Source of the DNA: Glycomyces lechevalierae | GTDB taxonomy: Bacteria; Actinomycetota; Actinomycetes; Mycobacteriales; Micromonosporaceae | Assembly (NCBI RefSeq): GCF_027622945.1 | Contig: NZ_JAPZVQ010000004.1 | Span: 62,001 to 126,000, forward strand | Direction: 5' to 3' | Length of the DNA: 64,000 nucleotides | In this document: piece after piece, positions 42,693 to 52,453 of the stretch | How the letters are laid out: the number at the start of each line of letters is the position of its first letter | Numbering within the stretch: position 1 is the first letter of the stretch | The notes under the pieces: generated by a model | Seen by the model: the letters and a program-made list of their open reading frames with translations, nothing else | Databases searched by the model: none | What the model was told of the DNA's origin: nothing | Made by a program: the position numbers and the translations under genes

Positions 42693-43308
42693 CGGACACC
42701 AGCAGCTCCGCCAGGTGCCCGAGGTCGTGCAGCTTGACGTCCGCGTCGAGCCCGCGCAGGGACGCGGTCATCGCCCCGGCCGCGCGGCCCGCCGCCAGGC
42801 CCGGCCCGGAGTCCTCGACGACGAGGCACGCGGCCGGGTCGACGCCGAGTGCCTTGGCGGCCAGCAGGTATCCCTCGGGGTCGGGCTTGCCCTTCGTGAC
42901 GTCCTCGAACGTGAACAGCAGCGGCGGGCGGATCCCGGCGGCCTCGAGCCGCGCCTTCGCGAGGCGGTCGTCGGCGCTGGTCACCACGGCCCAGGGCAGG
43001 CCGATCCGGTCGAGCTCGGCGAGGAGCCGTTCGGCGCCGGGCGTGGGGACGACGTCGTGGAGGTCCTCGTACTGCAGCTCGAGCTGCCGCTGGGCGGCCG
43101 TGTCGACCTGGGCCGCATCGAGGTCGGGCCGGAGCCGGGCGGCGGTGATCGAGGCGGGGCTGCCGTGCGCGTCCGCGAGGGCGCGGGCGGGGTCGACGCC
43201 GTATTCGACGGCCCATGCGGCCCAGGCGCGTTCGACCGCGCCGTCGGAATCGACGAGTGTGCCGTCCATGTCCAGCAGGACGGCTTCGGGGTTGCTGTAG
43301 CTTCGCAT
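42682..43308 (-). CDS. HAD-IA family phosphatase (beta-phosphoglucomutase-like)
   Basis: A 208-residue protein with the HAD motifs: D13-M-D15-G-T (VLLDMDGTLVD), VTSAD as motif II, KGKPDPEGYLLAAKALG as motif III and VVEDSGPGLAAG as motif IV. The helical cap between motifs I and II suits a small substrate such as a sugar phosphate (DOG phosphatase-like). It overlaps the MFS gene and is divergent from the ROK regulator. GGAGG precedes the ATG. Confidence 0.88.
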   Translation of the reverse strand: MRSYSNPEAVLLDMDGTLVDSDGAVERAWAAWAVEYGVDPARALADAHGSPASITAARLRPDLDAAQVDTAAQRQLELQYEDLHDVVPTPGAERLLAELDRIGLPWAVVTSADDRLAKARLEAAGIRPPLLFTFEDVTKGKPDPEGYLLAAKALGVDPAACLVVEDSGPGLAAGRAAGAMTASLRGLDADVKLHDLGHLAELLVSDGR

Positions 43309-43367
43309 GAAGCCCTCCGGGGTAGAAATAAACTCGTAACGCGAGGATAATTCCTGGAGGTCCCCGA

Positions 43368-44555
43368 GTGCAAGCCAGAACCCCTGCCGACGAGCCGAAC
43401 CCGGCCAAGGTCGGCCGCGCCGAGGCCGCCCGCTGGAGCGGCGCCCTCGACCTGCTCCGCCTCGTGCGCTCCCACCCCGGCGTCACCCGCGCCGAGGCCG
43501 CCCGCGAACTGCACGTCGGCAGCGGCACCGCCACCGAGATCTCCGCCCGCCTCCGCGCCCTCGACCTGATCGCCGAGGCCCCGGCCCCGCCCACCGGCCG
43601 CGGCCGCCCCACGACGACGCTCCACGCGCACCCGGACGGACCCCTCGCCGCCGTCGTCGACCTGCGGTACGCGGACTGGTCCGTCGCCATCGCCGACCTC
43701 GAAGGGACCCTGGTCGAATCGACCACCGGCCGGCACGCGTCGAAGCGCCCGGACCGGGTCTTCGCCGACATCCGCGAAGCGGTGGGCAACCTCGCGGACC
43801 GCTACGGCGGCCGTGTGCGGGCGGTCTCGATGTCCGCCACGGGCACGGTGCGGCGCAACAGCATCGTGCAGTCCAGTGTGCTCGGCTGGCGTGACGTCGA
43901 GGTCGAGCCGCTGCTTCCCGGTGTGCCCCAAGCGCTCGGCAACGACGCGACCCTGGCCGGCCTCGCCGAGGCGCGACTCTCGCACCCGGGCCGGAGCGTC
44001 CTGTACCTGACGATCGAGGTCGGCATCGGCGGGATCTTCGTCGACCAGGGCCACGCCGTCACGGGCGCCACGGGCGCCGGCGGCGAGTTCGGCCATGCGC
44101 CGCTGGGCGATCCGGCGGTGGCGTGTCCTTGCGGTGCTTCAGGATGCTGGGACGTGGCGGTCGACGGCCGCGCCGTGGCCCGGCTCAAGGGCGAGGCCGA
44201 GCCGGAGGACCCGCGCGCCTACCTCATCGAGGCGCTGGTGGACCCGAAATCCCGTGCGGCCGTGGAGGAATGCGCCGCGGTGCTCGGAAGCGGGACCGCC
44301 GGCCTGGTCAACATCCTCGACCCCGAACTGGTGTGCCTCGGCGGCCTCGCGCCGGAACTGCGCCGAGCGGTCCCCGAAGCCTTCGGCGGCGCCTTCCGAG
44401 CAGGCCTGATGGGCTTCCGCCGCGACGACCCGCCGCCGGTGGTGCCGTCGGCGCTCGGCCCGGACGCCCCCATTCTCGGTGCGGCCGAAGCCGCTTGGGA
44501 CATGATCCTCACCGAGGGCGGCATCGCGGCCTGGATCGAGGAACGTTCGGTCTAG
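43368..44555 (+). CDS. ROK family transcriptional regulator
   Basis: A 395-residue protein. Residues 20-80 form a winged helix (LDLLRLVRSHPGVTRAEAAR then LHVGSGTATEISARLRAL), followed by the ROK domain: GIGGIFVDQGHAVTGATGAG and GEFGHAPLGD. The zinc motif is CPCGASGCWD near residue 260, with the usual final Glu as Asp. The ATP-binding DxGxT of ROK kinases is absent, so it is a sugar-sensing repressor, not a kinase. The GTG start (43368) has TGGAGG seven bases upstream. It is divergent from the HAD-MFS pair, its likely targets. Confidence 0.9.
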   Translation: MQARTPADEPNPAKVGRAEAARWSGALDLLRLVRSHPGVTRAEAARELHVGSGTATEISARLRALDLIAEAPAPPTGRGRPTTTLHAHPDGPLAAVVDLRYADWSVAIADLEGTLVESTTGRHASKRPDRVFADIREAVGNLADRYGGRVRAVSMSATGTVRRNSIVQSSVLGWRDVEVEPLLPGVPQALGNDATLAGLAEARLSHPGRSVLYLTIEVGIGGIFVDQGHAVTGATGAGGEFGHAPLGDPAVACPCGASGCWDVAVDGRAVARLKGEAEPEDPRAYLIEALVDPKSRAAVEECAAVLGSGTAGLVNILDPELVCLGGLAPELRRAVPEAFGGAFRAGLMGFRRDDPPPVVPSALGPDAPILGAAEAAWDMILTEGGIAAWIEERSV

Positions 44556-44632
44556 ACAACGGGCACCCTTGGGGCAGCTGGGGTCAGGCGTTGCAGTCGA
44601 ACTCGCCGCTCTTCACCCTCCAAGACGGCCGG

Positions 44633-45325
44633 TCACGCCTGCGCGGAACGACTCGTGACGGACCGGCCGCGCCAATGCAGGTTGCAGCACGCGACGTGCA
44701 GCTCGGAGGAGGCGGGGGTCAGGTACCGGCCGAGACCGATCTCGGCGCAGCAGTGCGCCTCCGGCCTCTCGGCGAGTACGGCCGGGCTCTCCTCGGCGAG
44801 TTCGCGGAGCTTCCAGCCCTCGAGCTCGAAGCCGAGCCGGCTCCCGACGATGAAGAGCGTGTCCGCCGCGATCTTCCAATCGAGGCGGTCGCGGAACTCG
44901 CGGTGCCACCGCATTTCGTGGAAGCCCTGGTCCCGCTCGGGGAACACGCCGGCGGGCACCGTGACCTTGTGGACCTTCGGCTCCGCCACCCGGGAGCGGA
45001 GCGTCTTCCACTCGGACACGCGAAACCCGAGGCTGTGGTGGAGCAGCACCAGGTCGAGGCGTCGCGACTCGGGTGCGGTGCCGCAGTCGAAAGCGCCCGT
45101 CCGCAGCGGGAGCCAGACGATGCTCCTGGGGGACCTGGACGCGAGCCACCACGCGATCGCGAGTTCGACGGTGGCGGACTTGTCGACCGAGAGCTGCTGT
45201 CCCACAAGGTCGTCGTGGAGCACCGCGTGCGCGGGGAGGCGTTCGGGCCGGATGACGCGGTAGGCGGTCGGACCCAGTCGGGCCGTGCCGACGAGTGTCC
45301 GCCACGTGCGGCCTTCGAGTCGCAC
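44633..45325 (-). CDS. Hypothetical protein
   Basis: A 230-residue protein that I do not recognise. The GTG at 45323-45325 is chosen because AAGGAG lies four bases upstream. The sequence runs VRLEGRTWRTLVGTARLGPT, DDLVGQQLSVDKSATVELAI, LLHHSLGFRVSEWKTLRSRV, DRLDWKIAADTLFIVGSRLG. It has no signal peptide or membrane segment and is rich in Trp, His and Arg. It converges on the ROK gene and lies 62 bases after the MFS gene on the same strand. Confidence 0.6.
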   Translation of the reverse strand: MRLEGRTWRTLVGTARLGPTAYRVIRPERLPAHAVLHDDLVGQQLSVDKSATVELAIAWWLASRSPRSIVWLPLRTGAFDCGTAPESRRLDLVLLHHSLGFRVSEWKTLRSRVAEPKVHKVTVPAGVFPERDQGFHEMRWHREFRDRLDWKIAADTLFIVGSRLGFELEGWKLRELAEESPAVLAERPEAHCCAEIGLGRYLTPASSELHVACCNLHWRGRSVTSRSAQA

Positions 45326-45387
45326 CGTTCTCCTTCGTACGCAGGTGGCTCGAGTATGCCCGCGCAGACCCGGTGCGCGACAGCGGT

Positions 45388-46596
45388 TTAGACGGCGGCC
45401 TTCTCGCGGGGCTGCCGGTCGGGCTCGTAGACGGGGACCCATTTGGCGAGCCAGGCGGCGCCGAACCAGGTGATGAGGCCGAGGGCGATCGCGGCCGCGC
45501 CGAGGGGGAGGACCAGGGAGACGAGGCTGATGAGGCCGGGGCCCGCGACGCCGCCGAGGTCGCCGCAGAGGCGCCAACCGCCGAGGAACTGGCGGCGGCC
45601 CTCGTCGGGGGCGACGTCGGCGCCGAGGGTGAGGACGATGCCGGAGGAGATGCCGTTGCCCAGGCCCATGAAGCAGGCGACGAGGCCGATCGCGACCGCC
45701 GTCCCGGACAGGGGGAGGAGCAGGAACCCGGCGCCCATGACGAGCATCGCGGGCAGGGCGACCCACATGCGCCCGAAGCGGTCCATGATCGCGCCGCCGG
45801 GGTAGAACAGCAGCATGTCGACGCCGGCGGCGATGCCGAAGATGAGGCTCGTGGCCGTCGCGTCGAGGCCCTGGTGCTCGGCCCACAGCGGGATGATCGC
45901 CTGCCGGGAGGCGCGGGCGATCATGATGAGCAGGACGCCCGTGCCGAGGGTCGCGAGCACCCGGCGGTGCTCGGCGAGGACCGACCACATGCCGCGCTTC
46001 TCGGGCACGACGGAGGTCCGGGACGCGGGCAGGTCGGGCAGCGCGAGGCTGAGGAGACCGCCCGCGAGGCTCGTGGCCGCGGCGAAGGCGTAGGTCGCGC
46101 CGAACGAGTACTGCTCGATGAGGAACGCGCCCACGAACGGCCCGATGAACCCGCCGATGCGGAACGTCCCGCCGAGGGTCGACATGGCGCGGGCGCGGAA
46201 GCCCGCCGCCACCGCCTCGGAGAGGTACGCGTGCCGGGCGAGCCCGAAGACCGCCGAGGCCAGGCCGATGACGAACACCGCCGCCGAGAGCACGAGGAGC
46301 GAGCCGGTACGGGAGGCCGTGATCAGAGCGGCCGCTTCGACGACGCACGCGGCCAGCAGGACCCGCTTCTCGCCGAACCGCTGGGCGAGCGCCCCGGCGG
46401 GGAGGTCCCCCACGAGCTGGCCGAAGCCGATGAGGCCCACGATGATCGCGGCCTGGGTGACGGTGGCGCCGAGGTCGAGGGCGGAGAGGGCGACGAGCGG
46501 CATGACCGCGCCCATCCCGATCGAGATGAGGATCGTCGGCCCGTAGATCGGCAGGGCCAGGCGCCTCAGGCGGATGGAGTGGGCGGGCTCGGACAC
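45388..46596 (-). CDS. MFS transporter
   Basis: A 402-residue carrier with twelve membrane segments. The loop between helices 2 and 3 reads GDLPAGALAQRFGEKR, the MFS G-x-L-a-D-r-x-G-r-k motif, and helix 5 has GGFIGPFVGAF (motif C of drug antiporters, GxxxGPxxG). It is probably a multidrug-type efflux carrier. The GTG start (46596) has TACGTT (46604-46609) ending seven bases upstream and no ribosome site, which suggests a leaderless mRNA independent of the CE15 gene before it. Confidence 0.85.
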   Translation of the reverse strand: MSEPAHSIRLRRLALPIYGPTILISIGMGAVMPLVALSALDLGATVTQAAIIVGLIGFGQLVGDLPAGALAQRFGEKRVLLAACVVEAAALITASRTGSLLVLSAAVFVIGLASAVFGLARHAYLSEAVAAGFRARAMSTLGGTFRIGGFIGPFVGAFLIEQYSFGATYAFAAATSLAGGLLSLALPDLPASRTSVVPEKRGMWSVLAEHRRVLATLGTGVLLIMIARASRQAIIPLWAEHQGLDATATSLIFGIAAGVDMLLFYPGGAIMDRFGRMWVALPAMLVMGAGFLLLPLSGTAVAIGLVACFMGLGNGISSGIVLTLGADVAPDEGRRQFLGGWRLCGDLGGVAGPGLISLVSLVLPLGAAAIALGLITWFGAAWLAKWVPVYEPDRQPREKAAV

Positions 46597-46661
46597 GGTT
46601 CGGAACGTACCAAGCGGTAATGACGGGTGTTCATGTCGCGGGAGCGGTCTGTGACGCGTTC

Positions 46662-46690
46662 GGGCCGGAGCGCTGTGGGCGCCCCGGCCC
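46662..46690 (-). terminator. Terminator after the CE15 gene
   Basis: GGGCCGG (46662-46668) and CCGGCCC (46684-46690) with further inner pairing (AGCGC with GCGCC) form a hairpin five bases after the CE15 stop on the minus strand. Confidence 0.6.
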
Positions 46691-46695
46691 TCAAC

Positions 46696-48330
46696 TCAAG
46701 CGGGCGTGCAGGTCACCGCCGGTGCGGTGCCCGTGCCGCTGGCGACGAAGCCCCATGAGGTCGCGGTCTGGCCGGCCGCGATCGCGCCGTTCCAGCCGAC
46801 GTCCTCGGCGGTGACGGTCGCGCCCGAACTCGTGACCGCCGCGTTCCAGGAGCTGGTGATGCGCTGGCTCCCCGGCCACGTCCAGGTCAGGGTCCAGCCG
46901 TTGATCGCGCTGGATCCGGCCGTGATCTGGACGCTGCCCTGCCAGCCCGACTCCCACTGGCTCGCCACCGCCACCTTCGCGGTGCACCCGGTGCCGGCGG
47001 GCGGCGGTGAGGAGGTCTCGCCGGGGTTCGTGGTCTGCTCGGGCGGAGTGGTCGTCTCGCTCGGGTTGCCGGCGGTGAGCGTCGGCGTCGTCCAGGTCCG
47101 CCACTGCGCGAGGTTCGCGGTCTTGTTCGGGTGCATGCTGATCGTGGCGGGCGGGGCGCCGGTGCCGTGCAGGAACCTGTTGATGCTCTGCTGCAGCGGG
47201 GTCTTCCACTCGGTGCGGGTCGCGCAGTGCGTCCCGTTCGACGTGTTGGAGTGGTAGGAGATGTTGCTCCCCGCGCCGAGCGCCTTGTAGACCTCGGCGC
47301 CGCCGAGGGCCGCGAGCGCGCCGGAGCGCGCGCCGAGCCATTCGATGTGCGGGTTGTCCATGATGAACAGTCCGCGCGGGGCGATCATGCCGACGATCTC
47401 GTGGGTGTCGACCGGGAGCGCGCCGGGGTTGGCGGTGTACGCGCTGAACGCGTCGCCGAGCCACGGCTGCTCGCTGTAGGCGCTGCTGAGCGGCTGGGAG
47501 CCGCTCTCCTGCGGGATGGAGCGGAGCGCCGCGACGCCGCCGCTGCCGGACTCGATGGGCATCGTCAGGGCGATGCGCTGGTCGAAGGCCCCGGCGACGA
47601 ACGCGCCCTTGCCGTACCGGGAGCAGCCGGTGACGCCTGTGGCGGGTTTCAGGATGCTGCCGCCGGACTGCTCGATCACGTCGATGATCCGGCTGACGCC
47701 CCAGGCCTGGGCCATGAGGACGCCGGTGCTGCTGGTGGCGCCGTAGAGGTTGTAGAACGCGCCCTGCTTGTTGTTGCGGGGCGTGCCCTCGGCGCCCACG
47801 GCGCCCGGGTCGTAGTTGACGACGGCGGTGCCGGTGCCGAGGATCGTGGCGGTGTCCGCACCGAAGCCGCCGTAGACGATGACGGCGGGGAAGGGGCCGG
47901 TGCCGCTCGGCAGTTGCACGGTCGCCGAGAAGTTGGTGGAGCGGCCGTCGTCGTTGACGTTGACGGTGATCCGGGAGGAGGTCACGGAGCCGGTGACGCT
48001 GTCGGGCTGCGGCTTGTCGCCGTAGACCGTGCGTTCGGCGAGTGCCTTGATCTCGGAGCGGCGGCACTCCCATTGGCTCTGGGAGGTGACGCGGGTGCCG
48101 TCGATCCTCGTGAACGGGTCGGGGAGCTGCGCGTTGGAGGGCCAGCTGCCCGGGACGGTCACGGCGCAGTCCGCGCCGTTCCATTCCGAGGCGATGCCCG
48201 CTTGGGCCTCCGCGCGGTCGAGGTGCGATGCGAGGAATGCGGCGGCGACCGCGCAGGCGGCCGCCAGGACGAGGGCGAATCGGAGTCGGTGTCGGATGAC
48301 GCTGATCGGGGGGTCGATCGATGATGCCAT
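46696..48330 (-). CDS. Secreted CE15 4-O-methyl-glucuronoyl methylesterase with CBM2
   Basis: A 544-residue protein starting at ATG 48328-48330 (AAGGA upstream). A signal-anchor/signal peptide (about residues 10-42) is followed by the CE15 hydrolase: FPAVIVYGGFG, then the nucleophile S237 in VTGCSRYGKGAF, MPIESGSGG with the catalytic-site Glu, and PHIEWLG and NGTHCATRTEW near the histidine end. A Thr/Pro linker (PPEQTTNPGETSSPPPAG) leads to a C-terminal CBM2 (about residues 440-544: CTAKVAVASQWESGWQGSVQ, INGWTLTWTWPG, EDVGWNGAI). CE15 enzymes cut the ester between lignin alcohols and glucuronic acid of xylan; the CBM2 fixes it to cellulose. Confidence 0.93.
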   Translation of the reverse strand: MASSIDPPISVIRHRLRFALVLAAACAVAAAFLASHLDRAEAQAGIASEWNGADCAVTVPGSWPSNAQLPDPFTRIDGTRVTSQSQWECRRSEIKALAERTVYGDKPQPDSVTGSVTSSRITVNVNDDGRSTNFSATVQLPSGTGPFPAVIVYGGFGADTATILGTGTAVVNYDPGAVGAEGTPRNNKQGAFYNLYGATSSTGVLMAQAWGVSRIIDVIEQSGGSILKPATGVTGCSRYGKGAFVAGAFDQRIALTMPIESGSGGVAALRSIPQESGSQPLSSAYSEQPWLGDAFSAYTANPGALPVDTHEIVGMIAPRGLFIMDNPHIEWLGARSGALAALGGAEVYKALGAGSNISYHSNTSNGTHCATRTEWKTPLQQSINRFLHGTGAPPATISMHPNKTANLAQWRTWTTPTLTAGNPSETTTPPEQTTNPGETSSPPPAGTGCTAKVAVASQWESGWQGSVQITAGSSAINGWTLTWTWPGSQRITSSWNAAVTSSGATVTAEDVGWNGAIAAGQTATSWGFVASGTGTAPAVTCTPA

Positions 48331-48462
48331 GGCAGATTCCTTGTCTGACCAGAGGCGACAGTCCATCATCGACGGTGAGGAGGGCGCGAGCGCGCCGGCG
48401 TCAACGGTGAGACCACTCTTGCCGGTGTCGAGTGAACTTCCGTGAGGGTCCCGACAGAATAC

Positions 48463-48478
48463 ATTGATAAACGTCGAT
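48463..48478. promoter_or_regulatory. Candidate operator upstream of CE15
   Basis: ATTGATAAACGTCGAT is an imperfect palindrome (ATnGA...TCGAT) in an AT-rich stretch between the GntR stop and the CE15 leader. It resembles the ATCGA box before PL11 at 28681-28696. Confidence 0.35.
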
Positions 48479-48490
48479 ACACAATGGCCC

Positions 48491-49234
48491 TCAAGGGGTC
48501 GCGGACGCCTGCTCCGCCGCCAGCCGCTCCGAGGCGGTCGCCATGTGCACGGCCATCGCCGAGGCCGCCGCGTCCGCGTCCCGCCGCTCCAGTGCGTCGA
48601 ACACCGCCGCGTGCTCCTCGACCGCCCGAAGCGCCTCGTCCTCGCCGCTCACCGCCCGGTTCGCGTACACCTGCAGCAGCGAGCGCACCACGTCGAGCAG
48701 GTCCAGCAAGGCCGTGTTCCCCGCCGCCTTCGCCAGCGCGCTGTGGAAGTCCCTGTCCGCCTTGGCGAACGCGGGCAGGTCCCCGATCGAGGCGCGCATC
48801 TTCGCGAGGTGCCCGCCGATCGCCTTCAACGCGGCCGGGTCGGCCGCGTTCGCGGCCAGCCGCGCCACGTAGATCTCCAGGCCCGAGCGCAGTTCGAGGA
48901 GTTCGGCGGTCTTGCGCTCGCCGATGAGCAGGCCCCACCGCAGGGTCTGCGGCAGCAGGTCGCTCGCCGTCCCGCGCAGGTACGTGCCCGAGCCGGGCCG
49001 CACGTCCACGATGCCCAGGATCTCGAGCGCCGCGAGCGCCTCGCGCACCGCCGAGCGCCCCACGCCGAGCGTGGAGGCGAGGTGCCGCTCCGCCGGCAGG
49101 CGGGTACCCGGCTCGATGGACCCGCTGGTGAACAGGTCGAGCAGGCGGCGGGCGACCTCGGAGACGGGCGTGCCCGACGGCAGCGAGCCGAGGGCGGCCG
49201 TGATCTCGGCAGAACGGTCAGGGTACGCAGGCAT
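48491..49234 (-). CDS. GntR/FadR family regulator of the apionate-like operon
   Basis: A 247-residue protein. The GntR winged helix is at about residues 20-85 (GTRLPAERHLASTLGVGRSA then VREALAALEILGIVDVRPGS). The C-terminal FCD helical domain (about residues 100-235) carries the metal/ligand residues in FAKADRDFHSALAKAAGN and HAAVFDALERRDADAA. FCD proteins usually sense small carboxylates, which fits control by D-apionate or a product of it. It is divergent from the six-gene operon at 49347, with palindromic DNA over the operon promoter. Confidence 0.9.
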   Translation of the reverse strand: MPAYPDRSAEITAALGSLPSGTPVSEVARRLLDLFTSGSIEPGTRLPAERHLASTLGVGRSAVREALAALEILGIVDVRPGSGTYLRGTASDLLPQTLRWGLLIGERKTAELLELRSGLEIYVARLAANAADPAALKAIGGHLAKMRASIGDLPAFAKADRDFHSALAKAAGNTALLDLLDVVRSLLQVYANRAVSGEDEALRAVEEHAAVFDALERRDADAAASAMAVHMATASERLAAEQASATP

Positions 49235-49267
49235 GGGATCAATTTACCATCGCGGGCCCCGCCGACC

Positions 49268-49300
49268 CCGGTTGCAATTGGTCAACCGGTTGGCTAGTGT
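49268..49300 (+). promoter_or_regulatory. Promoter and overlapping operator of the apionate-like operon
   Basis: TTGCAA (49272-49277) and TAGTGT (49295-49300) are exactly 17 bases apart. Over them lie CCGGTTG (49268-49274) and CAACCGG (49283-49289), an inverted repeat with an 8-base spacer, and the perfect palindrome CAACCGGTTG (49283-49292). The GntR/FadR repressor gene is next to it, so repression by blocking the polymerase is the likely mechanism. Confidence 0.6.
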
Positions 49301-49346
49301 GAGGGGTACGACGACCGCCCTCCGATCATCGTCGATAGGAGTTACC

Positions 49347-50708
49347 GTGCAAGATCCCCAGCTCAGCGCCCCTGAGACGCCCCCCGTCGGGCGCTCCGCG
49401 ATCCGCAAGGTCGCCGTCCGGCTCGTGCCGTTCGTCGCCCTGATGTTCTTCATCAACTACCTCGACCGCACCGCCATCGGCTTCGCCGCGCCCAACGGCA
49501 TGAACGAAGACCTCGCCCTGAGCGCCGCCCAGTTCGGCTTCGCCTCCGGCGTCTTCTTCATCGGCTACATCCTCCTCGAAGTCCCCTCCAACCTGGCCCT
49601 CCACCGGTTCGGCGCCCGCAAATGGCTCGCCCGCATCATGGTCAGCTGGGGCATCGTCGCGCTCCTGTTCACCTGGGTCCAGGACTTCGAGCAGCTCGTC
49701 GCCCTCCGCTTCCTCCTCGGCGTCGCCGAAGCCGGCTTCTTCCCCGGCGCGATCCTCTTCCTCAGCCTCTGGGTCCCCGCCGCCCACCGCGGCCGCATCC
49801 TCATGCTCTTCTACCTGGCCCAGCCCCTGACCACCGTCATCGGCGCGCCCCTCGCCGGCTGGCTCATCGGCCAGCACGGCGTCTTCTTCGGCCTCGAAGG
49901 CTGGCGCTTCATGTTCATGGGCGTCGCCCTGCCCGCGATCGTCGTCGGCGTGATCGCCTGGTTCTACCTCAAGGACAAGCCCGCCGACGCCAAGTGGCTC
50001 ACCCCCGCCGAGCAGGCCTGGCTCACCGACGCCCTCGAGACCGAACGCGCCCGGACCGAGTCGAAGGAGCAGCACGTCTCGGCGCGCTTCGCGTTCCGCT
50101 CCGGCCGCGTCTGGGCCCTCTCGTTCATCTACTTCGGGTTCATCTACGGGCTGTACGCGCTGGCGTTCTTCCTGCCGACGATCATCGACGGCTTCCAGGA
50201 GCAGACCGGCGCGGAGTTCAGCGTCTTCGACAAGGGCCTCATCACCGCGATCCCGTACGTGCCCGCGGCGATCGCGATGTACTTCTGGTCCCGCGACGCC
50301 TCGCGGCGCGGCATGAGGACCTGGCACATCGCCGTCCCGGCGGTGGTCGGCGCGGTCTCGATCCCGTTGGCGCTCTTCGCGGCCACACCCGCGCTGACCA
50401 TCGCGGTGATCGCGGTGACGGCCATGGCGGTCTTCGCGGCGCTCCCGAACTTCTGGACCCTGCCCACGCGGTTCCTCACCGGTGCCGCCGCGGCGGCCGG
50501 GGTCGCGCTCATCAACACGATCGGCAACCTGGCGGGCTTCAGCGCCCCGTACATCACCGGCGCGGTGCACGACTGGACCGGCGGCTACGAGGCGCCGATG
50601 TTCATCGTGGGCCTGTTCATGCTGGTCTCGGCCGTCCTCATGGTGCTCCTGGCCCGGCGTCAGCCGCGGCCGACCGAAGCCGCCGACGAGGAGCTGGTCG
50701 CGCGATGA
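49347..50708 (+). CDS. MFS transporter, anion:cation symporter (ACS) type, candidate D-apionate importer
   Basis: A 453-residue carrier with twelve membrane segments. [23 protein letters not shown] at the start, and [27 protein letters not shown], are diagnostic of the ACS branch of MFS, whose members import sugar acids such as glucarate, tartrate or 4-hydroxyphenylacetate with protons. First gene of the operon and coupled to the kinase gene by an ATGA overlap. From the enzymes downstream, the substrate is predicted to be D-apionate or a close C4/C5 sugar acid. GTG start with AGGAG. Confidence 0.85.
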   Translation: MQDPQLSAPETPPVGRSAIRKVAVRLVPFVALMFFINYLDRTAIGFAAPNGMNEDLALSAAQFGFASGVFFIGYILLEVPSNLALHRFGARKWLARIMVSWGIVALLFTWVQDFEQLVALRFLLGVAEAGFFPGAILFLSLWVPAAHRGRILMLFYLAQPLTTVIGAPLAGWLIGQHGVFFGLEGWRFMFMGVALPAIVVGVIAWFYLKDKPADAKWLTPAEQAWLTDALETERARTESKEQHVSARFAFRSGRVWALSFIYFGFIYGLYALAFFLPTIIDGFQEQTGAEFSVFDKGLITAIPYVPAAIAMYFWSRDASRRGMRTWHIAVPAVVGAVSIPLALFAATPALTIAVIAVTAMAVFAALPNFWTLPTRFLTGAAAAAGVALINTIGNLAGFSAPYITGAVHDWTGGYEAPMFIVGLFMLVSAVLMVLLARRQPRPTEAADEELVAR

Positions 50709-52453
50709 CCCGCCTGTGGAACGACCCCGCGGACTTCGCGGACGAGATGGCGGCCGGCTTCGCGGCGGCGAACGCCCGCTCCGTGCGGCGCGTCTCCGGC
50801 GGCGTCGTGCGCGCCACGGCGACGCCCGAAGGCCAAGTGGCCGTGGTGATCGGCGGCGGCTCGGGCCACTACCCGGCCTTCGGCGGCCTCGTCGGCCAGG
50901 GCCTCGCGCACGGCGCGGCGATGGGCAACCTGTTCGCCTCGCCTTCCGCGCAGCAGGTGCACGCGGTCGCGGCGGCCGCGCACCGCGGCGGCGGCGTCCT
51001 CCTCTGCTACGGGAACTACGCGGGCGACGTGCTCAACTTCGACGCCGCCCAGGAGCGCCTGCGCGCCGAGGGCATCGCCTGCGAGACCGTCGTCGTCACC
51101 GACGACATCTCCAGCGCCAGTGCGGAAGAGCGCGAGAAGCGGCGCGGTATCGCGGGGGACCTCACGGTCTTCCGCGCCGCCGCCGCGGCGGCCGAAGCCG
51201 GGTACGGCCTCGCCGAGGTCGCCCGGGCCGCGCGCCTCGCGAACGACCGCACCCGCTCCTTCGGCGTCGCCTTCACCGGCTGCACGCTCCCCGGCGCGGA
51301 GGCCCCGCTGTTCACGGTCCCGGAGGGCCGCATGGCGATCGGCCTCGGCATCCACGGCGAGCCGGGCATCGGCGAGGCGGATGTCCCGAGCGCCGACGCC
51401 CTCGCCGACCTGCTCGTCGAGCGACTCCTCGCCGAACTCCCGGACGGCGTCGCGGTGCGGGGCGCGCGGGTCGTGCCGGTCCTCAACGGGCTCGGCTCGC
51501 TCAAGTACGAGGAGCTGTTCGTCGTCTACCGCCGCGTCGCCGAACGCCTCGAGGCGGCAGGGGCACTGATCACCGATCCCCACGTGGGGGAGTACTGCAC
51601 GAGCTTCGACATGGCCGGGGCCTCACTGACCCTGTACTGGCCCGACGACGAACTCGCCCGCCTCTGGGAGACACCGGTCGACGCGCCCGCGTACCGCCGG
51701 GGCGCCGTCGCTCCCGCCGAACGCGAAGCGGCCGCTGTCACGACTGCTGCGACCGAGGCGATCCCGGAAGCCGACGAGGCCTCCCGGAACGCCGCCGCTA
51801 CTGTCCACAAGGTACTCGAAGTCCTCGCCGCCGAGATCGATACGCACGCCGACGAACTCGGCCGCATCGACGCCGTCGCCGGGGACGGCGACCACGGCAT
51901 CGGCATGCGGCGCGGCTCCCGCGCCGCCCTCACCGCCGCCGCGCAGGCACGCGACGCCGGAGCGGGCGCCCGCACGCTGCTCGCCCGCGCCGCCGACGCC
52001 TGGTCCGACAAGGCCGGCGGCACCTCCGGCGCGCTCTGGGGCGTCATCCTCGCGAACCTCGCCGAAGCGCTCGGCGACCAAGGGAAGCCGACCGCCGCAG
52101 CGGTCGCGGAAGGCGTCGCCGCCGGAGCCGAAGGCGTCATCGCCTACGGCAAGGCGCAACTCGGCGACAAGACCCTCGTGGACGCGCTCGTGCCGTTCAG
52201 CGACACGCTCACCGCCGCCGTCCTCGCAGGCCGTTCGCTCCCGGAAGCCTGGGCCACGGCATCCGAGGCCGCCACCCGCGCCGCCGCCGCGACCGCCGAC
52301 CTCCTGCCCCGCATGGGCCGCGCCCGCCCCCACGCCGAGAAGGCCCTCGGCACACCCGACCCGGGCGCCCACTCGTTCGCCCTCATCACCGCCGCCGTCG
52401 CCGCGACCCTGGCGGAAGACGCTGCCGCACAACAGGAAAGGGACCTCGCATGA
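50705..52453 (+). CDS. lerK: Dihydroxyacetone-kinase family protein, predicted L-erythrulose 1-kinase
   Basis: A 582-residue fusion of the two DAK domains. The K domain (about residues 1-330) has GGGSGH at 50-55 and the [11 protein letters not shown] segment near the covalent substrate histidine site. The L domain (about residues 370-575) has the ADP/metal motif GDGDHG at 393-398 and [14 protein letters not shown]. Single-chain, ATP-dependent DAK proteins of this length include the L- and D-erythrulose kinases (LerK, DerK). Next to RpiB- and TIM-like isomerases of the tetrose pathway, L-erythrulose 1-kinase is the best call; D-erythrulose or dihydroxyacetone cannot be excluded. Confidence 0.78.
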   Translation: MTRLWNDPADFADEMAAGFAAANARSVRRVSGGVVRATATPEGQVAVVIGGGSGHYPAFGGLVGQGLAHGAAMGNLFASPSAQQVHAVAAAAHRGGGVLLCYGNYAGDVLNFDAAQERLRAEGIACETVVVTDDISSASAEEREKRRGIAGDLTVFRAAAAAAEAGYGLAEVARAARLANDRTRSFGVAFTGCTLPGAEAPLFTVPEGRMAIGLGIHGEPGIGEADVPSADALADLLVERLLAELPDGVAVRGARVVPVLNGLGSLKYEELFVVYRRVAERLEAAGALITDPHVGEYCTSFDMAGASLTLYWPDDELARLWETPVDAPAYRRGAVAPAEREAAAVTTAATEAIPEADEASRNAAATVHKVLEVLAAEIDTHADELGRIDAVAGDGDHGIGMRRGSRAALTAAAQARDAGAGARTLLARAADAWSDKAGGTSGALWGVILANLAEALGDQGKPTAAAVAEGVAAGAEGVIAYGKAQLGDKTLVDALVPFSDTLTAAVLAGRSLPEAWATASEAATRAAAATADLLPRMGRARPHAEKALGTPDPGAHSFALITAAVAATLAEDAAAQQERDLA

